DNA of 64,000 bases from an uncultured Flavobacteriales bacterium. GTDB lineage: Bacteria; Bacteroidota; Bacteroidia; Flavobacteriales_D; Sanyastnellaceae. The notes beneath the pieces are model-generated. The model was not told where the DNA came from. It saw only the letters and a list, made by a program, of their open reading frames with translations, and searched no databases. The DNA lies in the NCBI GenBank assembly GCA_938085425.1, contig CALKGQ010000004.1:1-64000 (forward strand). The letters run 5' to 3'. Of this stretch, positions 51,576 to 59,628 are shown piece by piece; position 1 is the first letter of the stretch; each line of letters opens with the position of its first letter. Position numbers and translations under genes: made by a program.

Positions 51576-52895
51576 ATGCCTTCGATTCACTGGTTCCGCA
51601 ACGATTTGCGTTTGGACGACAACCCAGCATTGCAAGAGGCACTGGAGGACGGAGAGGTGCTTCCGGTCTTTGTCTTGGATCCGCGCTTGTGGGGCGAGGA
51701 CCGATGGGGACATGTGAAAACGGGTCCCTTCCGGACGCAATTTCGATGGGAAAGTCTCCAAGATTTGCGCTCGGAGCTGGAGGCCAGAGGGGGAGCGCTA
51801 CTGATCCGAGAAGGGCTGCCTGAAGAGGTGTTGCCAGCCTTGATGAAGGAACATGGATGCGGACGGGTTACGGCACAAGCGGAGCACACCCCGGAGGAAC
51901 TGGAGGTGGAGCGCTTGGTGATCCGGGCAGTCGAAGCGGTTGGAGGGGCATGCGCCTGGGTGGAAGGATTGACGCTGTATCACCCTGAAGATTTGCCCAT
52001 GCCGCTTGGCTCCTTGCCCGACATCTTCACCCAGTTCAGGAAGAAGATGGAAAAAGGAAGCGAAGTGCGGGAGCCGTTGCCTGCACCTTTGAAGGTTCCT
52101 TCTCCGAAAGGGGTGGCTTCTGACAATCTGCCAAGCTTGCAAGGCTTTTTGGAGCGCCACGGGATGTTGATGCCTGTGGCAGATTCCCGGGCGGTCCTGC
52201 CTTTCCAAGGTGGGGCCTCTGCCGCACGCGCCCGGCTCAAGCATTATTTCTGGGACTCCAAACGCCTGGCCGTTTACAAGAAGACCCGCAATGGATTGGT
52301 GGGCGCAGATTACAGCAGCAAGTTCAGTCCTTGGCTCGCCAATGGCTGCATCAGTGCGCGTCGCATCGCGAGTGAAGTTCGTCGTTTTGAAAGGGAAGTG
52401 GAATCCAATGACAGCACGTATTGGTTGGTGTTTGAGTTGATTTGGAGGGACTATTTCCGGTTTGTGGCCATGAAGTATGGCGCGAAGATGTTCCACCGAA
52501 AGGCACTGAAGCCAGACAGTCCCAACAGGGGCACCCAACGCCATCCTTTTGAGGCTTGGAAGGAAGGCCGAACCCAAGATGCCTTTGTCAACGCGAACAT
52601 GCGGGAGTTGTCTCAGACGGGGTTCATGAGCAACCGCGGGCGCCAAAATGTGGCCTCTTACCTGGTCCATGACCTCGGCATTGATTGGCGGCTCGGAGCA
52701 TCTTGGTTCGAGCACATGCTCCTCGACCACGATCCGGCAAGCAACACTGGCAATTGGATTTATGTGGCGGGGGTGGGCAATGATCCAAGGCCCAACCGAT
52801 CCTTCAACACGAAACGGCAGGCAGAGATGTACGACGCAAATGGAACTTACCAAACCTTGTGGAGCACCCATGCTATGGAACTTGACATACGCTGA
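51576..52895 (+). CDS. DASH-type cryptochrome
   Basis: A 439-aa CRY-DASH: SIHWFRNDLRLDDNPAL start, RGGALLIREGLPEEVLP antenna part, then the FAD domain with GADYSSKFSPWLANGCIS, WLVFELIWRDYFRF, NANMRELSQTGFMSNRGRQ and HMLLDHDPASNTGNW. CRY-DASH proteins repair CPD lesions in single-stranded or looped DNA and may signal. Starts two bases after the FeS-BCP stop. Its last 26 bases overlap the next gene. Confidence 0.93.
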   Translation: MPSIHWFRNDLRLDDNPALQEALEDGEVLPVFVLDPRLWGEDRWGHVKTGPFRTQFRWESLQDLRSELEARGGALLIREGLPEEVLPALMKEHGCGRVTAQAEHTPEELEVERLVIRAVEAVGGACAWVEGLTLYHPEDLPMPLGSLPDIFTQFRKKMEKGSEVREPLPAPLKVPSPKGVASDNLPSLQGFLERHGMLMPVADSRAVLPFQGGASAARARLKHYFWDSKRLAVYKKTRNGLVGADYSSKFSPWLANGCISARRIASEVRRFEREVESNDSTYWLVFELIWRDYFRFVAMKYGAKMFHRKALKPDSPNRGTQRHPFEAWKEGRTQDAFVNANMRELSQTGFMSNRGRQNVASYLVHDLGIDWRLGASWFEHMLLDHDPASNTGNWIYVAGVGNDPRPNRSFNTKRQAEMYDANGTYQTLWSTHAMELDIR

Positions 52896-53268
52896 TCCTC
52901 GCCGTTGGAGAGAGGTGTACGCCATTTCAGGCAAGCCCTTGCCGTGGTGGAAAAAAACGGGCAGCCCTCGGCTTCGGCTGGTGGATGGTCCCGGAGAAAT
53001 CAAGAGCCTTCTCGAGGCCACCTCGGATGTGAAGTGGTCCAACCTTCAACGGACAACATCTGGGGCCATTCTCTACTTCCGGGTGCGCTTGGAAGTGTAT
53101 GGGATGCCCTGGTCGAGGAAGGAGGTGACATGGGGTGTTGAACCGCGCGAGGGAGGTGCCGTGGTTTGGGTGAAAAGGGCAGATGCGGAAGTGAAACTGG
53201 TGCCCCAAAATGGCCATGTCCATGCCCTGGAGGCTTTCTTTCAAGATGCATTTGGGCCCAAGAGTTGA
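52870..53268 (+). CDS. Unknown protein coupled to CRY-DASH
   Basis: A 132-aa protein starting inside the cryptochrome gene (LWNLTYADPRRWREVYA). Cytosolic, with a Trp-rich N-terminus and a beta-rich middle (GAILYFRVRLEVYGMP, AVVWVKRADAEVKL). I do not recognise the family. It is the last gene of the tightly packed photolyase operon, which suggests it belongs to the same pathway. Confidence 0.6.
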   Translation: MLWNLTYADPRRWREVYAISGKPLPWWKKTGSPRLRLVDGPGEIKSLLEATSDVKWSNLQRTTSGAILYFRVRLEVYGMPWSRKEVTWGVEPREGGAVVWVKRADAEVKLVPQNGHVHALEAFFQDAFGPKS

Positions 53269-53350
53269 CATGGGTCGTGTCCAAAGTACACGTGCAATGT
53301 GCTGAAAATGTGTATATTGCACTTGACCGAGAGCCTTTGGATCTTTCAAA

Positions 53351-53650
53351 ATGCACACCATGAAACCACGTTCCTTGAATGAATTGCGTCAAACGCGTGA
53401 CGCCGTTTACCACCCACCAGCATCGCACCAACAACGAATGGATGCCCGACGCATTGGGGACATTTACGTCATCATGGATGATGAAGGCCAACCGTCCGTG
53501 GCTTGCGACGATGTGGCATGTTTGATCGAGGCCCGGCCGGAGTGGTCAGAGGCAGAATTGAACGCACATTTCAAGAAGGGCGAAGATGTGTATACCGCTC
53601 CCAATGGCGAGGAAGTTCACCATGTGAGGCGCAAAAAGCAGCGCATGTAA
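53351..53650 (+). CDS. Small protein of unknown function
   Basis: A 99-aa protein (96 from the second ATG at 53360). It has a central part IGDIYVIMDDEGQPSVACDD and a basic tail HHVRRKKQRM, no signal or membrane segment. I recognise no family. It has its own leader of about 80 bases, in which TATATTGC (53311-53318) is a weak promoter candidate, and a strong terminator follows. Confidence 0.55.
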   Translation: MHTMKPRSLNELRQTRDAVYHPPASHQQRMDARRIGDIYVIMDDEGQPSVACDDVACLIEARPEWSEAELNAHFKKGEDVYTAPNGEEVHHVRRKKQRM

Positions 53651-53686
53651 TCGAGCATCCAAACAGAGCCCAGACTTGACGGATGC

Positions 53687-53724
53687 AAAAAGCCCTGACC
53701 CACACGGTGGGTCAGGGCTTTTTT
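53687..53724. terminator. Bidirectional terminator
   Basis: A 17-bp stem AAAAAGCCCTGACCCAC/GTGGGTCAGGGCTTTTT (53687-53703 with 53707-53723) and a 3-base loop ACG. It has T runs in both directions and lies between convergent genes ending at 53650 and 53743, serving both. Confidence 0.95.
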
Positions 53725-53742
53725 GGTTCCAATGCCTCTCGA

Positions 53743-54375
53743 TCAGTGGCTGGACAAGTAAGCGGCCACTCCATCGGTGGTCTCGCTCATGGCATCTTTT
53801 CCTTTTACCCAGTTGGCAGGGCAAACTTCGCCATGGGTCTCGTTGTGGATCCATGCGTCAAGAACACGGATGGCTTCTGAGACGTTCCGACCAATGGGCA
53901 AAGCGTTCACGAGTTGGTGGCGGACAATGCCTTCCTTGTCGATGAGGAACAACCCACGGTAAGCGATCATCTCTCCATCGGCGGTGAGGTTGCCTTCCTC
54001 GTCGTAGTCGTACTCCCCGGCCAAGACGTCATAGTTGGTTGAGATTGTCTTGTTTGTGTCGGCCACCAAGGGGTAGGTGACACCCTGGATACCCCCGTTG
54101 TCTTTCGCGACGCGCAGGTAAGCCTGGTGGGTTTCCGGCGTGTCGGTGGAGACCCCGATCACCGCACAATTGCGTGCCTCAAAATCCCCCAACATTTCCT
54201 GGAAGGCGTGGATTTCTGTGGGACAGACGTAGGTGAAGTCTTTGGGGTAGAAGAAGAGCACCACATACTTTTCACCGAGGTACTGGTCGAGAGAGAAATT
54301 GTGGACGATGTCGCTGCCGTTGACGACTGCTGTTTCGCTGAAATGAGGAGCCTTGCGGCCTACGAGAACTGCCAT
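53743..54375 (-). CDS. 2-Cys peroxiredoxin
   Basis: Reduces H2O2 and organic peroxides in the cytosol. 210 aa, AhpC/Prx1 type: peroxidatic Cys51 in FTYVCPTE, resolving Cys185 in GEVCPANW, and GVSTDTPETH. Recycled by thioredoxin or AhpF-like partners, none adjacent. Its promoter reads TTG - 17 - TATCTTCG. Close to the photolyase operon, it may share an oxidative or light-stress role, but no shared operator is seen. Confidence 0.95.
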   Translation of the reverse strand: MAVLVGRKAPHFSETAVVNGSDIVHNFSLDQYLGEKYVVLFFYPKDFTYVCPTEIHAFQEMLGDFEARNCAVIGVSTDTPETHQAYLRVAKDNGGIQGVTYPLVADTNKTISTNYDVLAGEYDYDEEGNLTADGEMIAYRGLFLIDKEGIVRHQLVNALPIGRNVSEAIRVLDAWIHNETHGEVCPANWVKGKDAMSETTDGVAAYLSSH

Positions 54376-54409
54376 GATGGAGTTGGTTTAATGAGTTGGG
54401 ATTGGAGCA

Positions 54410-54437
54410 CGAAGATAACAGGGGCCTTCCCATTCAA
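54410..54437 (-). promoter_or_regulatory. Promoter of the peroxiredoxin gene
   Basis: Minus strand: TTG (54437-54435), 17 bases, TATCTTCG (54417-54410), 34 bases before the ATG. Both boxes are well spaced. Confidence 0.6.
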
Positions 54438-54523
54438 CTCCCAGTGGCTTGCCAAAGAATTTGAACAAATGGCCCACAATTTTGCGCAGGGCACGAATGG
54501 CGATTGGTCCTCATCTTTGCGAC

Positions 54524-56581
54524 ATGAAAAAGCGCCTGCCAGTGGATCGATACACCAACCGCGAACAAAGTTGGTTGGCGTTCAATCACAGGGTGTTGCA
54601 AGAAGCGCAGTCGGACGAAACCCCGCTGATTGAAAGGGTGCACTTTTTGGGCATCTTCTCCAACAACTTGGACGAGTTTTTTCGGGTGCGTGTGGCCTAT
54701 TTGCAGCGCATGGCTGCAGTCGACGCCAAGGCCAAGACGACCTTGGGGTTTTCAGTTTCAGAAACGCTGTATGCCATCCATTCGAGGATCACAGAGCTGC
54801 AGGTGGAGTTTGACGACACGTTCAGACAAGTGCAAGAAGCCCTGGCGGAGGAGGGAATTCAGGTGGTTGAGCCCGCATCGTTGAGCTCGGAGGACCTCGA
54901 TTTTGTTGGGGATTATTTCAGAGACGAGGTTCGGCCTGCACTCGTGCCCATCATGCTGAGAAGAGGCAACGACATGCCCGAATTGGAGGACGGGGCCGTT
55001 TACTTGGCCATTCGTCTGCGCATGTCTGAATCCAAGCGCAAACTGGCCCTGATCCAGCTGCCGGACCACCTGCCTCGGTTCTTGATCTTGCCAGAGCGCG
55101 AAGGGACCCAACGGGTGATGTTCCTCGACGACGTCATCCGTGCTGAATTGCCTCGGATTTTCCGGTTGTTTGAATCCGAATCCATCGAAGCCTACGCCGT
55201 GAAGGCGACCAGGGATGCAGCCATTGACATGGACGATGATTTGTCGCGTTCTGTGGTGGCCAAGATGGAGCGAGGCTTGAAGCGTCGAAGTTCTGGCGAA
55301 GTGGTTCGCTTCCTTTTCGATGGCCAAATGCCAAGGGACATGCTACAGTCCCTCCTTCGCAGGATGGAATTGCAACCTGGGACAAGTGTGATTCCTGGCG
55401 AACGCTACCACAACCGGAGGGACTTGATGGCGTTCCCGGATTTTGGCAGGGAGGACTTGACCCATCCGGAACAGCCGTCGTTCACCCACCCTCGGCTTCA
55501 GTCGGCCACCAGTGTGATGAACGCCATGGAGGAGGGCGACGTGTTGTTGCATTTCCCCTACCATCAGTTTGTCCATGTGGTGGACTTTTTGCGGGAAGCG
55601 GCCATTGACCCGACGGTTCGGTCCATCAAGGTCAACCTCTACAGGGTGGCCAAGAACAGCCAAATCATCAATGCGCTGATCAACGCAGCCCACAATGGAA
55701 AACAAGTGGAGGTCCTGGTGGAACTGGCGGCGCGCTTTGATGAAAAGCAGAACATCCGAATCAGCAACAGCTTGAAGGAAGCAGGGGTGGTGGTTCGTTT
55801 TGGCATCCCCAAGCTGAAGGTCCATTCCAAACTCATTTTGGTCACGAGGAAGCACCAAGGAAGACTCCGTCGCTACGCGCACCTCGGCACAGGAAATTTC
55901 CACGAGGGCAATGCGAAGTTGTACGAGGACTTGAGCTTGCTCACGGCCCATCCCGACATCACCAAGGAGGTGGCGAAGATTTTTGATTTCTTTGAGAGCA
56001 GCTTCGAGCGCAAGACATACAAGCATTTGTTCGTCAGCCCCTTCACAAACCGACGGAGGTTCACTGCTTTGATCACGGAGGAGACGGACAGGGCCAAGAC
56101 GGGCAAGGCCGCTCGGATCAGGGTGAAGCTGAACAATCTGGTCGATGCAGGTATGATCGACAAGTTGTACCGCGCCTCGCAAGCCGGAGTGAAGGTTCAA
56201 CTCATGGTCCGCGGGATTTGTGCATTGAAAGCAGGAGTCCCCGGTTTGAGTGAGAACATTGAAGTTCGTTCTGTGGTGGGTCGGTACTTGGAGCACAGTC
56301 GATTTGCAATGTTTGGAGAGGGGAAGAAGGTCAGGGCCTTCTTGAGCAGTGCGGATTGGATGACGCGGAACATGGACCGACGTGTGGAGGTCACTGCACC
56401 CATCTACGATGAAGCACTCAAGGCGCAACTCGAGGCCCATTTTGACATCATGTGGAAGGACAACCGAAAGTCAAGGCTCGTCGATGCAGAGGGCCAAAAC
56501 CTGCCGGCTGGCGATCTCGACGCCCCAGCGTTGGTCGCCCACCAAGAACTGTACGTGTACCATTCAAGCCAAAGAGGATGA
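54524..56581 (+). CDS. ppk1: Polyphosphate kinase 1
   Basis: Makes polyphosphate from ATP. 685 aa with the N domain (NREQSWLAFNHRVLQEAQ), head domain and two PLD-like catalytic domains. His434 in KVHSKLILV is the autophosphorylated residue (H435 in E. coli numbering); HLGTGNFHEGNAKLYEDL and RAFLSSADWMTRNMDRRVE complete the site. ATG 54524 begins KKRLPVDRYTNREQS; the frame is open to 54449 but the extra residues are not PPK-like. Its TGA overlaps the ppx start. Confidence 0.96.
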   Translation: MKKRLPVDRYTNREQSWLAFNHRVLQEAQSDETPLIERVHFLGIFSNNLDEFFRVRVAYLQRMAAVDAKAKTTLGFSVSETLYAIHSRITELQVEFDDTFRQVQEALAEEGIQVVEPASLSSEDLDFVGDYFRDEVRPALVPIMLRRGNDMPELEDGAVYLAIRLRMSESKRKLALIQLPDHLPRFLILPEREGTQRVMFLDDVIRAELPRIFRLFESESIEAYAVKATRDAAIDMDDDLSRSVVAKMERGLKRRSSGEVVRFLFDGQMPRDMLQSLLRRMELQPGTSVIPGERYHNRRDLMAFPDFGREDLTHPEQPSFTHPRLQSATSVMNAMEEGDVLLHFPYHQFVHVVDFLREAAIDPTVRSIKVNLYRVAKNSQIINALINAAHNGKQVEVLVELAARFDEKQNIRISNSLKEAGVVVRFGIPKLKVHSKLILVTRKHQGRLRRYAHLGTGNFHEGNAKLYEDLSLLTAHPDITKEVAKIFDFFESSFERKTYKHLFVSPFTNRRRFTALITEETDRAKTGKAARIRVKLNNLVDAGMIDKLYRASQAGVKVQLMVRGICALKAGVPGLSENIEVRSVVGRYLEHSRFAMFGEGKKVRAFLSSADWMTRNMDRRVEVTAPIYDEALKAQLEAHFDIMWKDNRKSRLVDAEGQNLPAGDLDAPALVAHQELYVYHSSQRG

Positions 56582-57471
56582 AGTTTGCCGCCATTGACAT
56601 AGGGTCCAACGCTGTACGCTTGCTCATTTGTCGCGTCACGGAAAAGAAAAAAGGGAAGCCCAAGTCCCAAAAACTGGCGTACTACCGGGTGCCCATTCGG
56701 TTGGGCACGGATGTCTTCGCCACGGGAGAGATTTCCAAAAAGCGAGGCCATGATTTGACCAAGGCCATGCGGGCCTTTTGGTACCTCATGGACATCCACG
56801 GCATTGAGTGGTTCAAGGCAAATGCCACCAGTGCCATGCGCGAAGCCTCCAATGCCAAAGACATTGTCAAGCGCATCCGCAAACAGGCCAACGTCAAGGT
56901 GGACATCATCTCAGGCCAGGAAGAAGCCGATTTGATTTTTGGCAATTTTGAATCGGCTGATTTTGATACTGGAATGGACTACCTCTACATTGATGTGGGT
57001 GGGGGCAGCACGGAATTGACCTTGATCCGAGAAGGCAAAAGAATCAAGGGGAAGAGCTTCAAATTGGGCACCGTACGGGCATTGCAACAACAAATCCCGG
57101 ATGGGGAGTGGGACGCGGTTCAGGCCTACATCGGGGAGTTGCGGTCTGAAAAGCGACCGCTTTACATCATTGGCACAGGAGGCAACGCGAACCGTCTCCA
57201 GCGCCTGTCACTGTTGCCCAGACAAGAGGCCATTCCACTGTCCACATTGGAGGCGTTGTTTGGCCAGTTGGCGTCCAAAAGCCTCGAAGACAGGATCGCG
57301 GCATTCCATTTGAAGCCCGACCGTGCGGAGGTCATTGTGCATGCCACAGACATTTACTTAAAGGTCATGCAAATGGCACAGGCCACCCACATGCTTGTGC
57401 CCAAAGTGGGGCTCGCAGACGGCATGATCCAAGCTCTATACAAAGAGTGGAAGGCCTCAGAGAAGGCCTGA
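56578..57471 (+). CDS. ppx: Exopolyphosphatase / Ppx-GppA phosphatase
   Basis: A 297-aa actin-like ASKHA phosphatase: AAIDIGSNAVRLLICRV, TSAMREASNA, ISGQEEADLIF, YIDVGGGSTELTLI and GTGGNANRL. It degrades polyphosphate or pppGpp. ATG 56578 overlaps the ppk1 stop (ATGA), so synthesis and breakdown are co-expressed. The short length, without the C-terminal HD-like domains, matches other Bacteroidota Ppx proteins. Confidence 0.94.
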   Translation: MKFAAIDIGSNAVRLLICRVTEKKKGKPKSQKLAYYRVPIRLGTDVFATGEISKKRGHDLTKAMRAFWYLMDIHGIEWFKANATSAMREASNAKDIVKRIRKQANVKVDIISGQEEADLIFGNFESADFDTGMDYLYIDVGGGSTELTLIREGKRIKGKSFKLGTVRALQQQIPDGEWDAVQAYIGELRSEKRPLYIIGTGGNANRLQRLSLLPRQEAIPLSTLEALFGQLASKSLEDRIAAFHLKPDRAEVIVHATDIYLKVMQMAQATHMLVPKVGLADGMIQALYKEWKASEKA

Positions 57472-57494
57472 ACGCTCTTCTGATGCGATGCTGT

Positions 57495-58949
57495 TCAGAG
57501 GTTTTTGCCCAAGAACGCGTCCACTTCGTAGATGCGTTTGGGCTTCAGCACAATCTTCCCTTCGCTGTCCAAAAGGAAGTAGGTGGGTGTCGCCGTGATC
57601 TTGTAATCCTTGACGATGGGCGAATCCCACCCTTGCAATTGGCTCACATTGGGATAGCTCATGCCGCGTTGTTCAATGACCCCCACCCATGTGGAGCGGG
57701 CTTGGTCCAAACTGACGCCAATGGCTTCAAATCCGCGGCTCTTGTACTTGGCGTGCACAGGGATCAAGACGGGGATTTCCTGTTCACATTTGTGGCACCA
57801 TGACGCCCAAAACATCACCAAGGTGTACTTGTTTGCTTTGGCCGTTTCCATCAGGTTCACGGTGCCGCCATCCCACTTGTTCATGGTGAAATTCGGTGGG
57901 GTCTTGCCCATTTGAAGATTGATGATGCCTTGGGCCCTTTGTCGGATGACGTCGCTCAAATCGGCTCCGCAATCTTCGTCGTAGATGTAGTTGTCCAGGA
58001 TGTACTGACAGATGTGCTCCTTGCCCGTGTTGTAAAAACCCTCGAGCATGGAATACAAGGCACTTTCCAAAGTCACCGGGTTGGGCTCAAAGTGGGCTTT
58101 CACCAGGTCAATGCAAGCCAAGAATCCGGGGTCATTTCCCTTGCTGAAGGCCACCATGAAGCCTTGGATGCGGTCGCTCATGGCCATGCTGCGAACCAAG
58201 CTGTTGTCCAATGGGTCGATGTCGTCGAAGAAGTTGCCTTGCGACTTGGGGTACTTGGGGTTTTTCCACCCCAAAAATTTCGCCAGATACGTGTCGGGCT
58301 GGGCCTCCATCAACTCGTGTTGCTTGGCCACCAACTCCGACTCCTTGTCTGCAATCTGTTTCTCCACTTGCGCTCGGAAAGGGCTGTCCTTGAGCTGCTT
58401 TCGGAGGCTTCGGATCTGGTTGTTGTTGACCCGAGCGTAATTTTCATAGGTGAACCAACCCCTGTTTTCCGCGCTCTGGGGAGCGGATTTGCCGCTGGTC
58501 AATTGCTTGGAACGGAACTTGAGCATGAGGTCTGCCTCGTCCGGATTGAGGATGAATTGGCAGTTGTTCTTGGCATTTTTGGTCGCCATTTGGTAGAACC
58601 CCCTGTGCACCTCAATGGCCCCAAAGTCAAAGGCCTGGTTTTGCACTTCTGCGCTGTCCATCAGGGTCAAGTTGCGGCCCTCCGTCTCGTACAGATACAA
58701 TTGGGTGCCGTTGGCTGCAGGAACGGAGCCATGCAACCTCACGTTCCCTTTTTTGTCCCCCGCGTTCTTGTCGGTCAGACCGGATTTCCAGCGTGCAGAC
58801 ACACTGACGTCAGGCTGACTTGATGGCGCATCTTTTGGTGCAACAGTGGTCGTTTTTGGTGCCTTGTTTTCAGCAGGGCGTTCGGCGTTTCCGCAACCCC
58901 ATGCGAGGGCGGCGGCAGTGCAAAGGGTCCAAATCATTTGTTGTCTCAT
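57495..58949 (-). CDS. TlpA-like thiol-disulfide lipoprotein
   Basis: A 484-aa exported protein. The N-terminus ends WGC (Cys19), a possible lipobox, followed by a Pro/Ser/Lys-rich linker. Residues ~70-330 form a DUF4369-like helical region (GSVPAANGTQLYLYE, then KQLKDSPFRAQVEKQ). The C-terminal thioredoxin domain (about 350-484) has WCHKC with Cys385 and Cys388 and cis-Pro TATPTYF. A periplasmic thiol-disulfide oxidoreductase, of the class that reduces cytochrome c apoproteins or other exported proteins. Promoter TAATTTCG lies 19 bases upstream. Convergent with ppx. Confidence 0.88.
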   Translation of the reverse strand: MRQQMIWTLCTAAALAWGCGNAERPAENKAPKTTTVAPKDAPSSQPDVSVSARWKSGLTDKNAGDKKGNVRLHGSVPAANGTQLYLYETEGRNLTLMDSAEVQNQAFDFGAIEVHRGFYQMATKNAKNNCQFILNPDEADLMLKFRSKQLTSGKSAPQSAENRGWFTYENYARVNNNQIRSLRKQLKDSPFRAQVEKQIADKESELVAKQHELMEAQPDTYLAKFLGWKNPKYPKSQGNFFDDIDPLDNSLVRSMAMSDRIQGFMVAFSKGNDPGFLACIDLVKAHFEPNPVTLESALYSMLEGFYNTGKEHICQYILDNYIYDEDCGADLSDVIRQRAQGIINLQMGKTPPNFTMNKWDGGTVNLMETAKANKYTLVMFWASWCHKCEQEIPVLIPVHAKYKSRGFEAIGVSLDQARSTWVGVIEQRGMSYPNVSQLQGWDSPIVKDYKITATPTYFLLDSEGKIVLKPKRIYEVDAFLGKNL

Positions 58950-58968
58950 TGGTTCGTGGCTGTCGTTG

Positions 58969-58976
58969 CGAAATTA
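58969..58976 (-). promoter_or_regulatory. Candidate -7 box of the TlpA-like gene
   Basis: TAATTTCG on the minus strand, the TAnnTTCG form, 19 bases before the ATG. No TTG in the normal range. Confidence 0.4.
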
Positions 58977-59034
58977 AGAAGGGATGGGGGACCGTGCCAC
59001 ATTTCAATTCCCTGTTGTCATGTAACTTGTGTGA

Positions 59035-59628
59035 ATGGAACCATCAAAGGCTTACGCTTTGCTCGATTTGCAAGCGGATGCGACAGAAGATCAAGTCACA
59101 GATGCTTTGGACCAAGCGGTCTTCAAAGTCCGTGATGCCTTTTTGCGCACCCCCATTGTTCCACAATTGTCCCACAAGCGTGTGGAGCTTTGTGTGCAAT
59201 GGAGCGATGTGGCCCAAACCTTGGGGGTCCATGCCTTGGGCGGTCCGGTGGCCCTTCCTCATTTGCTGCCCAAAGGCGAAGGCATGGAGGGATTGGTCCG
59301 AGGGCATGTTGAGAATTTGCGAAGATGCAGGAATGCCATGGCCACGAGTTTGGATCCCGACAGCGTGGCCCAGTTGGGCAACCTCATGCTGAACCTTCAA
59401 CAGGAGTACATGAAGCACTTCATGAAGGTGACGGAGGACTGGTCCACATCAGAGGAAGGCGAAGGCCATGTTCCCGCACGTGAAGAGCCAGATTGGATGG
59501 CCTTGCTGGCCGCCATACGTGCCCATGATGAAAGCCCAGGCAGCAGTGCCTTGCTTCACGAGATGGTGAGAAAGGAACGCAAGCGCATGCGCGCCATGCT
59601 CAGCTCCAGTTTTTCAACGTCTGGTTGA
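59035..59628 (+). CDS. Unknown protein with a possible J-like N-terminal region
   Basis: A 197-aa cytosolic protein. The start [20 protein letters not shown] looks like the first helices of a DnaJ-type domain, but the HPD motif is missing, so a true J domain is unlikely. The rest is helical and acidic. I recognise no family. Its last 29 bases overlap the convergent isocitrate dehydrogenase gene, where both strands code. Confidence 0.6.
   Translation: MEPSKAYALLDLQADATEDQVTDALDQAVFKVRDAFLRTPIVPQLSHKRVELCVQWSDVAQTLGVHALGGPVALPHLLPKGEGMEGLVRGHVENLRRCRNAMATSLDPDSVAQLGNLMLNLQQEYMKHFMKVTEDWSTSEEGEGHVPAREEPDWMALLAAIRAHDESPGSSALLHEMVRKERKRMRAMLSSSFSTSG

Noticed and set aside
54512-54519. CATCTTTG as a promoter box for ppk1
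   Set aside because: It lies only four bases before the ATG, has a mismatch in the first base and no TTG within 17-23 bases.
57912-58823. A 303-aa plus-strand open frame antisense to the TlpA-like gene
   Set aside because: Val/Leu/His-rich antisense shadow. The minus strand has WCHKC and a signal sequence.
59035-59140. DnaJ domain at the start of the unknown gene
   Set aside because: The helix pattern is suggestive but the essential HPD tripeptide is missing.
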